Assembly: GCA_023423045.1 (NCBI GenBank)
Contig: JAFAGA010000001.1
Location: 1 to 30,197, forward strand
Direction: 5' to 3'
From: Bacillota bacterium
Lineage (GTDB): Bacteria > Bacillota > Clostridia > Lachnospirales > Lachnospiraceae
DNA length: 30,197 nucleotides
Each line of letters starts with the position of its first letter. Position 1 is the first letter of the stretch. A model generated the notes under the pieces. That model was not told the origin of the DNA, did no database searches, and saw nothing but the letters and a program-made list of their open reading frames with translations. Shown piece by piece: positions 1 through 7,353 of this stretch. The position numbers and the translations under genes were made by a program.

Positions 1-1
1 G

Positions 2-217
2 TATGTGCGTTATTATTATAAACTTTTTAAAGGTTGGTGGCAACTGGAATTATAATTAATCTGGCAAGAGTGGTCATATCGCATTCTTAGACATAAATTA
101 ACCACGACCCTCTTGCGAGGATCGACCCTCCTCAAAGATCAGGACTACTCTTCCATTCCTGTAAATCGTCAAATTAAATCTGACATGAAAGGCACATTAA
201 AACAGGTAAATTCTTGA
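2..217 (+). pseudogene. Possible 3' remnant of an unrecognised gene
   Basis: One reading frame is open from the window edge to a TGA at 215-217, apart from a single in-frame TAA at 53-55. The translation is rich in aromatic and basic residues (for example GWWQLEL just before the TAA and KSDMKGTLKQVNS at the end) and reads like protein, but I do not recognise a family. The frame stops directly before the TGTA that I propose as the left end of the transposable element. This may be the decayed tail of a gene cut by the element or chance. No other gene is visible in these 217 bases. Confidence 0.2.
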
Positions 218-275
218 TGTATAGTAGCATTATTCTGGAGTCTATTCAGATTGTTATAGAAGAAAGTTAAATTAA

Positions 276-295
276 AAAGGAGCCGAAGCTCCTTT
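276..295 (-). terminator. Intrinsic terminator of the transposon operon
   Basis: On the minus strand an AAAGGAGC / GCTCCTTT stem closes a TTCG tetraloop and is followed by a run of T. The hairpin overlaps the stop codon of the ATPase gene, so it ends the transposon transcript with no spare sequence. Confidence 0.75.
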
Positions 296-1100
296 AGATA
301 TCACTTTCCTGGTGCGCCTGATAAATTATCTCATCATCAACCACGTCTGTTTTCTTGGCACAGGCGGCTATTAGTGATGCTGTAGCAAGTTTATTCACCA
401 TCCGGGGAATACCTTTTGTAAGGGTATACATGGCATCAAGAGATCCTTGGGTGAAGATATTCGCATCCATGGCACCTGCCAGTTTAAGACGGCTGGTGAT
501 GTATTCATCCAGTTCATCCCGGCTGAGTCCCTGCATGTGGTACTTCGTACTGATCCGCTGTTTCAACGGTTGGTTGACACCAAGCTGCAGCCGGTTTCTG
601 AGTGATGGCTGTCCTGCAAGAATGAGTATGTAGGGATTTTCAGAATCCATCTTAAAGTTAAAGAGAATACGAAGGTCATCAAGGACGCCGTTACTTAATG
701 ATTGTGCCTCATCAATGATAATGACCGGTGTAATACGCTGCTCATGGTAACAGGTGGATATCAACCTTTGAAGCTGCTCAAACATACTGATCTTTTTATA
801 GGAGGGCTCCTCGCCAAGCTTCATTATGATCCCTCGATAAAAATCCATTACCGTGACAGTGGAAAGCGCATAATAACACGGTTTGTACAGACCGGGATTA
901 AGCCCGTCGACAAAACGCCGTAGTGCCGTGGTTTTACCTGTACCGGCTTCGGCGGTAAGAAGAAAAATACCGCGTGCCGATTTGATGTATTTAAATCGTG
1001 CTTCCAGCTCCTTTGCATCCTGTCCTATAAATAAGTCGGAGGTGGGAAGTTCTTTGGTGAACGGGTTTGCTTTGAGTCCGAAGTGCTGGGTAAACATCAT
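294..1100 (-). CDS. ExeA/TniB-like AAA+ ATPase of a transposon
   Basis: This is a 268-aa P-loop ATPase. In Tn7/Mu/IS21-type elements such proteins (TniB, MuB, IstB and ExeA-like proteins) bind DNA, choose the target and activate the transposase. Visible motifs are a Walker A at about residues 50-58 (AEAGTGKTT) and a Walker B with catalytic Glu at 127-131 (IIIDE), followed by the AQSL sensor-like stretch. The N-terminus (FGLKANPFTKE) is the typical start of ExeA-like ATPases. The gene overlaps the end of the transposase gene by 4 bases. A GGAGGTG ribosome site lies inside the transposase tail, and with tandem ATGs at the start the second one has the better spacing. The pairing with the DDE transposase makes the transposition role firm; the exact subfamily is inferred. 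Confidence 0.88.
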   Translation of the reverse strand: MMFTQHFGLKANPFTKELPTSDLFIGQDAKELEARFKYIKSARGIFLLTAEAGTGKTTALRRFVDGLNPGLYKPCYYALSTVTVMDFYRGIIMKLGEEPSYKKISMFEQLQRLISTCYHEQRITPVIIIDEAQSLSNGVLDDLRILFNFKMDSENPYILILAGQPSLRNRLQLGVNQPLKQRISTKYHMQGLSRDELDEYITSRLKLAGAMDANIFTQGSLDAMYTLTKGIPRMVNKLATASLIAACAKKTDVVDDEIIYQAHQESDI

Positions 1101-2434
1101 ATCACCTCCATGTCAGCATAAGAGATGGAGTTTATCGGAGGGATATCCATCTCTTCCGGTAGGGCAGAGGATGGTATACCGCCCTTCTCCGGGCGTGGTT
1201 TTCCGGCACGTTTCATGTGTGCATTGTCATGGAAGAACACCCTTTTTGCAGTCCCAACCGGTTTGTCCTCACGGTAGAGGAAGACCTCACTGATACCATG
1301 ATCCAGCTCATCGGGATCATATTTGACAGTAATCCTTGCTCCGGCAAGGGAAGGGGCAGTTTCATACAGATTTCCATGAAGACTTAGGGTAGCATCCTGC
1401 TTGATTTTGCGCTCCACTTTTACAAGAAACTTCTCGTTAAAAACAGATAAGTCAGTAATAAGGGAAATGCGGTCAGACTGACGAAGGAAAGCTTCCAGCG
1501 GAGTCATTCCTTCCAGTGCAGAATGGTTTTTTTTCTGGTAATCCTCCATCAGCCATTTATGGAAGCGGTTATTGAGGTCTTCCAAATCATTCAGGGTATC
1601 AGTTTTCAGTATGGACAGGAACCGGAGACGGCAGCTGCGGAAGAAACGCTCTATTTTCCCTTTGGAGGTCGGGGTATACGGTTCCGCCCGCAGAAGGGTC
1701 ACACCGATGTTGGCACAGAGATATTCGAATGCCTGGCACCTGTATATCTTGCCGTTATCCGTATAGAGGAGTTTGGGTATCCCCCTTTTTAAAAGGGCTT
1801 CCTTGAAGGAGTGGCGCAGACTTAAGATATCCTGCGACAGATAGAACTGGGCATGTGTGATAAGACGGCTGGAATCGTCTATGTATGCCATCAGATAGGT
1901 CTGCTGCTTACGTCCGTCTACCCGGATATAAGGGCCGTACATTACATCCGTCTGCCAGAGCTGGTTTACGGTTTCATGGGCAAAGCGGCGCAGCTCCTTT
2001 TGCCGCTCATCTGCTGCGGATGCTTTACCGGCACGGTTGTAGAACCTTGTGACGGTGGACAGGGAGATATCGCTCCCTGTAATAATACCTTCGTTAAGAA
2101 GAAGGTCGTAGATAACGGTAATGGGAGCTCTCGGATTATCCAGACGTTTGCTTAGAAGGATATCCTCCAGTTCCGATGTGATTTTACGGGTTCCGCCCTT
2201 GTCGGCACGTGCCTTGGGCTTCAAGGCATCCAGCCCTTCCTTGATATAATCGGAATACCAGGAAGCTAATGTTTTGGGTGAGTACCTGCGTATGCCATAG
2301 TGTGGCATTTCAATGGGTGTATCCGCCGCCATGGCACAGTATTGGCCAATGGAGGTTACCTGTCCGTTAATAATCGGACTGATAATAGAAAACTTTTTAA
2401 GTGCGATCGCAGTTCTTGCTGCATCATCGAGCAT
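1097..2434 (-). CDS. DDE transposase, rve/Mu-type integrase core
   Basis: This 445-aa transposase catalyses strand transfer of the element. Residues 1-140 hold helix-turn-helix-like DNA-binding regions (YSPKTLASWYSDY around 51-63, then ISLSTVTRFY). The catalytic core shows D163 (LWQTDVMYG), D226 (LLYTDNGK) and E262 (SKGKIERFF), which gives D226 and E262 the 35-residue spacing of the retroviral-integrase/IS481/Mu group. The C-terminal part (about 330-400) looks like the beta-barrel found after the core in Mu-type transposases. A GGGAG ribosome site lies 9 bases before the ATG. It is translated with the ATPase through a 4-base overlap. It appears full length, with no stop or frameshift. Confidence 0.92.
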   Translation of the reverse strand: MLDDAARTAIALKKFSIISPIINGQVTSIGQYCAMAADTPIEMPHYGIRRYSPKTLASWYSDYIKEGLDALKPKARADKGGTRKITSELEDILLSKRLDNPRAPITVIYDLLLNEGIITGSDISLSTVTRFYNRAGKASAADERQKELRRFAHETVNQLWQTDVMYGPYIRVDGRKQQTYLMAYIDDSSRLITHAQFYLSQDILSLRHSFKEALLKRGIPKLLYTDNGKIYRCQAFEYLCANIGVTLLRAEPYTPTSKGKIERFFRSCRLRFLSILKTDTLNDLEDLNNRFHKWLMEDYQKKNHSALEGMTPLEAFLRQSDRISLITDLSVFNEKFLVKVERKIKQDATLSLHGNLYETAPSLAGARITVKYDPDELDHGISEVFLYREDKPVGTAKRVFFHDNAHMKRAGKPRPEKGGIPSSALPEEMDIPPINSISYADMEVI

Positions 2435-2551
2435 GATGTAAAACTCCCTTCTGTTTTTGAAGAAAGCATACCATCAAAACCCCGAGAGACATAGGAAAAT
2501 CAAGTGTTGCAGAGTTTTTAAATAAGGCATTCACAAGCGGTTGAAAAACTG

Positions 2552-3139
2552 TTATACTCTAAAGTGAAGTTGAGTCAGATATGAGTGCCCGCTGTTTTGA
2601 AACAGCTGCAGTGTTACATCAGGAGGGGTCCAAGCCGTATGATGTATCAGGGAGAGCACCTGTCTGGCTCTTTTCCTGTCCTCATTTTCGTAGGCGAAAT
2701 CCTTCAGGTTCAGGATATGAAGGAGTTCCAAGGACAGGAAGTTGAGATTTGAGATAAAGCGTTTTCTGTAACGGTAAAGAAGCTGCCTTGAGCATTCGAC
2801 CTTATAATCGGCAAAGAAAGAGGAGACACAGGCGGCAAGGGTAGAGGGTTTATGAAAGAACCGGGTAAGTATGTTGATAATAAACTGGGAAGAATAAGCC
2901 CTGCGTGGATGGCAGAAAAAAGGAATGGAAGAAACAGTGCGGCCGCATTCCGGACAAATATGTCTGCGGATAAGGAGTATCCCAGAGAACTCGGTAGAAA
3001 TATAATAACGCCTGTAAAAGCCGTGTTTTTTCAGGTGTCTTTTCCTGCAATGAGGACATAAGGTGAGAGTCAGGTCAGGAAAACGGAAGGCTTTGCCAGT
3101 TCTATGGTAATCAGTGGCTGAAACTTTTGGGTTAAACAT
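2552..3139 (-). CDS. Zinc-ribbon DUF6431-like protein of the transposon
   Basis: This 195-aa protein has two CxxC pairs near the N-terminus (CPHC and CPEC, about residues 29-60), typical of a zinc ribbon, followed by an aromatic and basic helical body. From memory it resembles DUF6431 proteins, which are often found upstream of this type of transposase and ATPase; the biochemical role is not known to me. A zinc-binding DNA-recognition or regulatory job is inference. I chose the ATG at 3139 (MFNPKVSATDY), although its ribosome site is poor: AGGA lies about 19 bases away. A GTG at 3223 in the same frame would add 28 hydrophobic residues that look less like coding sequence. The 117 bases between this gene and the transposase contain no further gene. 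Confidence 0.7.
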   Translation of the reverse strand: MFNPKVSATDYHRTGKAFRFPDLTLTLCPHCRKRHLKKHGFYRRYYISTEFSGILLIRRHICPECGRTVSSIPFFCHPRRAYSSQFIINILTRFFHKPSTLAACVSSFFADYKVECSRQLLYRYRKRFISNLNFLSLELLHILNLKDFAYENEDRKRARQVLSLIHHTAWTPPDVTLQLFQNSGHSYLTQLHFRV

Positions 3140-3333
3140 GATCTGCAAGATTAGTAGTTCCTTTCGAAGAGCATACAGACCACAGTATAACAGAAATGCT
3201 AAAAAGTGACAAAGGGTAATCACTTTCTGCCAGAATGAAAATGTACAATAGGAAAAATAAAATGACTACACAGAGCTGATTTTTAGATATTAATTTAAAG
3301 ATTTACAATGGAGCTATATCAGAAGAGGAGAGA

Positions 3334-3882
3334 ATGGAACTGATTTCCTTGGGCCTTGAAAAAGCGAAATACCTTGCTGAACATTACATGGAGAAAGAAA
3401 AAGCAGATGAATTCATGAGTGCAATGAATACAATTGCTAAAATTGGGACAAGTGGAACAGTGAATGAGAATGGAATATTACAATATGATGTTCCCAGGGG
3501 ACCTCTGGTAGGTGCGCCGGATGATTATGTAAATGAATTTGATATAATGAAAAAAGCCGACCGTTCTGCCTGGAATAAATATAGCTCTATGATGAATGAG
3601 GCGATACAAACAAATGAGAAAGAGAAAATGCTTTCGGCTATGAAATATGCATTAGATTGGAGTAAGAAAATGCATAGGACAAATTCAAATATATTCGAGG
3701 AGGAAATCAAAAATTATTCTGACTGGAAAAAACATATTGGGGATACAGAGCTGCCTGATTTTTATGAAAGGGTAAATCGGACAAGTAAAGAGGACTTCTC
3801 AGTAAGTGTCTATGAATTAGGCGGTAATCTAACAAGGGAAATACTTGAAAAGAATTTAAACCTCTTTTTTAGACATCTATAG
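3334..3882 (+). CDS. Unrecognised 182-aa protein, possibly the 3' end of a longer gene
   Basis: I do not recognise a family. The sequence is soluble, charged and mostly helical, with no signal peptide or membrane segment. The ATG at 3334 has a purine-rich AGAGGAGAG stretch close in front. The same frame stays open upstream to a TGA just before 3282, and those extra residues (DINLKIYNGAISEEER) look coding and run smoothly into the start. This suggests the 3' part of a larger protein, for instance the C-terminal region of a polymorphic-toxin-like protein, whose 5' part has been lost near the transposon end at 3247. The toxin idea rests only on style and on the small orphan genes downstream. The C-terminus ends normally at a TAG. 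Confidence 0.5.
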   Translation: MELISLGLEKAKYLAEHYMEKEKADEFMSAMNTIAKIGTSGTVNENGILQYDVPRGPLVGAPDDYVNEFDIMKKADRSAWNKYSSMMNEAIQTNEKEKMLSAMKYALDWSKKMHRTNSNIFEEEIKNYSDWKKHIGDTELPDFYERVNRTSKEDFSVSVYELGGNLTREILEKNLNLFFRHL

Positions 3883-3983
3883 AAATGCAAGACGGGATGT
3901 TTAAAAATCGATTTATGAGAAAACAAGATTACCTGAACATATAATGTTGAAATAAATGAACCGTATCCGAACCACAGATGAAG

Positions 3984-4030
3984 TGGTGCGAACCTCAAGC
4001 GCACATAAAATTCCAGGGGGATTCGCACCA
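3984..4030 (+). repeat. Inverted repeat resembling a type I-C CRISPR leader motif
   Basis: TGGTGCGAA at 3984-3992 is the exact reverse complement of TTCGCACCA at 4022-4030, and the arms extend by CC/GG past a one-base bulge. The loop contains AAGCGCACATAAAATTCC. From memory, type I-C CRISPR loci carry a similar GCGAACC...GGTTCGC inverted repeat between cas2 and the array. An AT-rich stretch follows up to the first repeat at 4158, as expected of a leader. A 12-codon ORF (MKNAQKSYDLFN, 4030-4068) begins on the last base of the repeat and is probably fortuitous. Confidence 0.45.
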
Positions 4031-4157
4031 TGAAAAATGCACAAAAAAGCTACGATTTGTTTAATTAAAATAATATTGCAAAAAGGTTATTAGGAGTTTT
4101 AAGATAAATGTGATAGGAATATGTTATAATTTGAATGTTTTTATGTATATATTTGCT

Positions 4158-4260
4158 GTCGCTCCCCTTGTGGGAGCGTGATTCGAAAAGTTGATGGTAG
4201 CAAAGTTGATTTTAATAACGAAAAGGTCGCTCCCCTTGTGGGAGCGTGATTCGAAAAGTT
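4158..4260 (+). CRISPR. Orphan two-repeat CRISPR, type I-C-like repeat
   Basis: Two identical 35-base units lie at 4158-4192 and 4226-4260, separated by a 33-base unique spacer (4193-4225), giving a period of 68. Each begins GTCGCTCCCCTTGTGGGAGC, which contains the CGCTCCC/GGGAGCG hairpin characteristic of type I-C repeats. The 3' part reads GTGATTCGAAAAG rather than the usual GTGGATTGAAA. Both copies share that change, so it is not random decay of one copy. If the repeat is trimmed to the usual 32 bases the spacer becomes 36. No cas gene is present anywhere in the window. It is either a relic or an array served in trans. Confidence 0.75.
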
Positions 4261-4263
4261 TTT

Positions 4264-4353
4264 ATGAAGAGCGCTATTAATTTTAACGGAGCAGTTGAGA
4301 GTGCGATAGAATATAGAATAAGGTTAGTAAAATTAGAATTCTCAGAGGTATAA
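4264..4353 (+). CDS. 29-codon ORF after the CRISPR repeat, unknown
   Basis: The ORF begins MKSAINFNGAVESA, starts 4 bases after the last CRISPR repeat and ends two bases before the next gene's ATG. No good ribosome site is visible because the repeat sequence itself precedes the ATG. The peptide looks more like the tail of a protein than a free small protein, so it may be the remnant of a gene upstream-truncated at the repeat. The close spacing to the next gene hints at former co-transcription. Confidence 0.25.
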   Translation: MKSAINFNGAVESAIEYRIRLVKLEFSEV

Positions 4354-4355
4354 AT

Positions 4356-4895
4356 ATGATCGATCGTTTAGAGGATGAAAACAGAAAAAGAGTTTTGGAT
4401 TTGATAATACAAATTCCGAAAAAGGTGCCGGAGGGGTGGGACCAAATTAACTTTAGTGTCGGAGGTTTGTTGTATATCGGTTTTTCTGAGGTTTGCAGCG
4501 AAAAACTGATTTGTATTTCGTCACAAGGGCAGTCTGTTATAGATTGCAAGACCGGAAAAAAGACATATTGTGATGAAAATTATGATGAAGATGATTTAAT
4601 TGCATCTGCGCAGGAAACAGGTGATGAAATCATACGAATTGCAGGTATTGGCGGAGGTGGTATGAGACATTACTCCGCTGATGGAAGTAGATTGGAGTTG
4701 GCAGCTCCTTTTTGGCCCAAAGAGCAGATTATCTTTATGCCGAATTTTAAGTCTTTTTTTGAAAGTCCGAAGGAATGCAGCATTATATTTGATGACTATG
4801 AAATAAGAACATTTGGCTTTAGCAGATGCGGAAACTACATAGCAGCATGTAATTCAAGTACATTGACGATATTAAAAAAATCCGATTTGTGTTGA
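4356..4895 (+). CDS. Unrecognised 179-aa soluble protein
   Basis: I do not recognise the family. The protein has no signal peptide or clear membrane helix and is rich in acidic residues. It alternates short hydrophobic strands with glycine-rich turns (RIAGIGGGGMRHYSADGSRLEL in part), which suggests a beta-rich fold. Such small acidic proteins in scarred accessory islands are often immunity proteins of contact-dependent or polymorphic toxins, but that is inference from context. An AGAGG lies 8 bases before the ATG. It follows the 29-codon ORF directly and the orphan CRISPR closely. About 85 bases without features separate it from the marR promoter. Confidence 0.6.
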   Translation: MIDRLEDENRKRVLDLIIQIPKKVPEGWDQINFSVGGLLYIGFSEVCSEKLICISSQGQSVIDCKTGKKTYCDENYDEDDLIASAQETGDEIIRIAGIGGGGMRHYSADGSRLELAAPFWPKEQIIFMPNFKSFFESPKECSIIFDDYEIRTFGFSRCGNYIAACNSSTLTILKKSDLC

Positions 4896-4980
4896 ATTTC
4901 CATTCATGTGTAAGTGTTTTCATAAACCTCGATAATATGTTATTTTCACATTATACAATTATAAAATTTTCAGATCGTTC

Positions 4981-5023
4981 TTGACAAAACATATTAAACA
5001 GCATACACTATTAACATTGTTAA
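4981..5023 (+). promoter_or_regulatory. marR promoter with palindromic operator candidate
   Basis: TTGACA (4981-4986) and TACACT (5004-5009) are separated by 17 bases, a good sigma-A promoter. The perfect palindrome TTAACATTGTTAA (5011-5023) sits at the expected transcription start, where a bound MarR dimer would block initiation. Autoregulation by the downstream MarR protein is the natural inference. Confidence 0.65.
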
Positions 5024-5059
5024 CTATTGATATCTATTTGGAAGTTGGAGGTGAACAAA

Positions 5060-5494
5060 TTGGGTAGCATAGAAGAACTGGTCGATGCATTGGGTGAAAT
5101 GATGTCGCGTGGAAAAGTCATGGATGAATTTAATCGTTCCGGAAAAGGTGAGATTTTTATTTTAAGATATCTCTATATGAAGGAAACCCCGGCGTCACCG
5201 TCTGAATTGAGTGAAGCGCTGAACAGCAGCACAGCCAGGATCTCCGCGGCTCTCGGAACCCTTGAGAAGAAGGGACAAATTCACCGTGAAATAGATACTA
5301 CAAACCGCCGTTATATTTTGGTTACCATTACGGAAGAGGGACGGGAACGGATTCGCGCGAACATGGCGCGGATGCGAAATCATTTGGTTCAAGTATTTAC
5401 CGAAATGGGGGAAGAGGATGCAAGAGAGTTCGTACGCCTCTCAAAACGCTTCTTTGAGATTGCTCAGCGCACTATGCCGGAACCTTTCGAGTAG
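5060..5494 (+). CDS. MarR-family transcriptional regulator of the exporter operon
   Basis: This 144-aa winged-helix regulator has the MarR layout: dimerisation helices at both ends and a wHTH at about residues 30-100 (SPSELSEALNSSTARISAALGTLEKKG recognition region, then the wing with RRYILVTITEEG). MarR proteins next to ABC exporters usually repress them until a toxic ligand binds. I chose the TTG at 5060 because a GGAGGTG ribosome site lies 7 bases before it. A start further upstream at 5027 would ignore that site and overlap the operator region. It is followed after 98 bases by two exporter genes in the same direction, with a hairpin between. Confidence 0.88.
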   Translation: MGSIEELVDALGEMMSRGKVMDEFNRSGKGEIFILRYLYMKETPASPSELSEALNSSTARISAALGTLEKKGQIHREIDTTNRRYILVTITEEGRERIRANMARMRNHLVQVFTEMGEEDAREFVRLSKRFFEIAQRTMPEPFE

Positions 5495-5507
5495 GATATT
5501 CTGTAAG

Positions 5508-5533
5508 AATGCAGACCTTACATGGTCTGCATT
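5508..5533 (+). terminator. Hairpin between marR and the exporter genes
   Basis: AATGCAGACC and GGTCTGCATT form a perfect 10-bp stem with a 6-base loop. Only three T follow before an A run, so it is a weak terminator at best. It may act as a partial attenuator or an RNA-processing barrier that sets the ratio of repressor to exporter mRNA. Confidence 0.5.
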
Positions 5534-5592
5534 TAAAAAGGCAGATAGCTAACATCATTCAATATGAATACTGATAACAAGGAGGATGTTTT

Positions 5593-7353
5593 ATGATTAG
5601 AATTTTTAGGTACTTAAAGCTGAAAGAATGGCTGATGGCTTTATTCAGCTTGATTTTTGTGGTGGCCCAGGTCTGGTTGGATTTAAAATCCCCGGATTAC
5701 ATGGCGGAAATCACCATGTTGGTGCAGACACCCGGCAGTGCGATGAGCGATATTTGGCTTGCCGGCGGAAAGATGCTTCTTTGCACACTCGGCAGCTTGA
5801 CAGCCGCTGTTATCGTTGGATTTTTTGCGGCACGGATTGCCGCTTCATTTTCCAAACGCCTGCGCAGCCTGCTCTTTAATAAGGTAGAGGCCTTTTCCAT
5901 GGAGGAAATCAACCGTTTTTCCACCGATAGTCTGATTACCCGATCTACAAACGATATTACGCAGGTTCAGATGCTGATTACAATGGGGCTGATGTTGATT
6001 ATCAAAGCTCCGATTATGGCAGTTTGGGCAATTACCAAGATCGCCGGAAAGGGTTTTGAATGGTCACTCACCACAGGTGCGGCAGTTGTACTTTTAATTA
6101 TTATGATTGGTATCATCATGGTTTTCGTTATGCCGAAATTTAAGAAAATGCAGACCCTGACGGATAACATGAACCGGGTTACCAGGGAAAATCTGACCGG
6201 GCTTCGTGTGGTGAGAGCATATAATGCCGAGGATTATCAGGAAAAGAAATTCGAGAAAGCCAATGAGGAATTAACCGCTACCCAGTTGTACACGGGCCGG
6301 GCTATGGCAATCATGATGCCGGTTATGTCAATGATTATGAGCGGGCTGTCCCTTGCGATTTACTGGATTGGAGCTTATTTAATTGACGCGGCGCAAATGG
6401 CGGATAAGCTGACGCTTTTCTCTAACATGGTGGTTTTCTCCAGCTATGCAATGCAGGTTGTTATGTCATTTTTGATGCTGGTCATGATCTTCATCATGCT
6501 TCCCCGTGCCAGTGTCTCCGCCAGGAGAATCAATGAGGTGTTGGATACAGAGCCTACAATACTTGATGGAAGCCGGACCGAAGGTGCCTTTGGATTGAGA
6601 GGTGAGGTTACGTTCAAGCATGTGGGCTTCCAATATCCGGATGCAGCGGATTATGTGCTGAAGGATGTGAGCTTTACGGTAAAGCAGGGTGAAACTATCG
6701 CTTTTATCGGCTCCACAGGCAGCGGCAAATCGACGCTGATCAATCTTGTGCCGCGCTTCTTTGATGCTACAGAGGGGGAAATCCTGATTGACGGTGTGAA
6801 TATCAAGGAGTATACGCAGGAAGCGCTGCACAATAAAATTGGCTATGTGCCGCAAAAGGCGGTTCTATTCAGAGGTTCGGTTTCGTCCAACGTGGCTTAT
6901 GGAGACAACGGTAGCAATGGTTTTTCTGAGCATGAGATCAAGAAGGCCGTTGCAATCGCACAGGGAACGGATTTTGTTGAGCGCATGGAGGGCGGCTATG
7001 AAGCGGATATTGCCCAGGGCGGTACGAATGTATCCGGCGGGCAGAAACAGCGGCTTGCCATTGCCCGCGCAGTCTGCCGGAAGCCGGAAATCTATATCTT
7101 TGATGATTCCTTTTCGGCACTGGATTACAAGACGGACCGGATTTTGCGCAATGTGCTGAAAAAGGAAACTGCCGGTGTGACCAGCATGATTGTGGCACAG
7201 CGCATTGGAACGATTATGGATGCCGACCAGATTATCGTGCTGGATGAGGGCAGAGTTGCAGGCAGAGGCAAGCATAAAGATCTGCTGCAAAACTGTGAGG
7301 TATACAGGCAAATAGCCATGAGCCAATTAAGTGAGGAGGAGCTTGTGTCATGA
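5593..7353 (+). CDS. ABC exporter half-transporter with degenerate ATP site (LmrC/BmrC-like)
   Basis: This 586-aa protein has an ABC exporter membrane domain (about residues 1-310, six helices) and a nucleotide-binding domain. Motifs are Walker A GSTGSGKST at 373-381, signature VSGGQ at 480-484 and Walker B IYIFDD with Asp505 where a catalytic Glu is normal. The H-loop has Gln537 in place of His (VAQRIGT). This is the pattern of the partner that carries the non-hydrolysing Walker site in heterodimeric exporters such as LmrCD, BmrCD and TM287/288. A strong AAGGAGG lies before the ATG. The end overlaps the next gene by 4 bases, so the two subunits are translationally coupled. The likely role is drug or toxic-compound efflux under the upstream MarR protein; the substrate cannot be told from sequence. 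Confidence 0.92.
   Translation: MIRIFRYLKLKEWLMALFSLIFVVAQVWLDLKSPDYMAEITMLVQTPGSAMSDIWLAGGKMLLCTLGSLTAAVIVGFFAARIAASFSKRLRSLLFNKVEAFSMEEINRFSTDSLITRSTNDITQVQMLITMGLMLIIKAPIMAVWAITKIAGKGFEWSLTTGAAVVLLIIMIGIIMVFVMPKFKKMQTLTDNMNRVTRENLTGLRVVRAYNAEDYQEKKFEKANEELTATQLYTGRAMAIMMPVMSMIMSGLSLAIYWIGAYLIDAAQMADKLTLFSNMVVFSSYAMQVVMSFLMLVMIFIMLPRASVSARRINEVLDTEPTILDGSRTEGAFGLRGEVTFKHVGFQYPDAADYVLKDVSFTVKQGETIAFIGSTGSGKSTLINLVPRFFDATEGEILIDGVNIKEYTQEALHNKIGYVPQKAVLFRGSVSSNVAYGDNGSNGFSEHEIKKAVAIAQGTDFVERMEGGYEADIAQGGTNVSGGQKQRLAIARAVCRKPEIYIFDDSFSALDYKTDRILRNVLKKETAGVTSMIVAQRIGTIMDADQIIVLDEGRVAGRGKHKDLLQNCEVYRQIAMSQLSEEELVS

Larger units (their letters stand above)
218..3247 (-). mobile_element. Three-gene DDE transposon (DUF6431-like / transposase / AAA ATPase)
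   Basis: Three minus-strand genes (zinc-ribbon protein, DD(35)E transposase, ExeA/TniB-like ATPase) lie head to tail and end in a terminator at 276-295, which is the build of a Tn7/Mu/IS21-like two-component transposition unit. The ends are tentative. Reading inward, the left edge begins TGTATAGTAGCATT at 218 and the right edge begins TGTACATTTTCATT at 3247 on the minus strand. These agree at 10 of 14 bases and both are followed closely by TTCTGG or TCTGG. No target-site duplication could be found in the immediate flanks, so the borders may be off by some bases or the element may be old. The coding content is the solid part of this call. Confidence 0.6.

Noticed and set aside
883..1293. Plus-strand open frames across the transposase and ATPase genes
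   Set aside because: They run antisense to genes with intact catalytic motifs and have no ribosome sites or known domains.
213..3252. Target-site duplication of the transposon
   Set aside because: The bases flanking 218 (CTTGA) and 3247 (ATAGG) do not match, so no duplication is claimed.
3984..4030. Group II intron domain V or a tRNA fragment
   Set aside because: GAACCGTA and TTCG elements looked suggestive, but the domain V stem-loop and cloverleaf pairings do not form.
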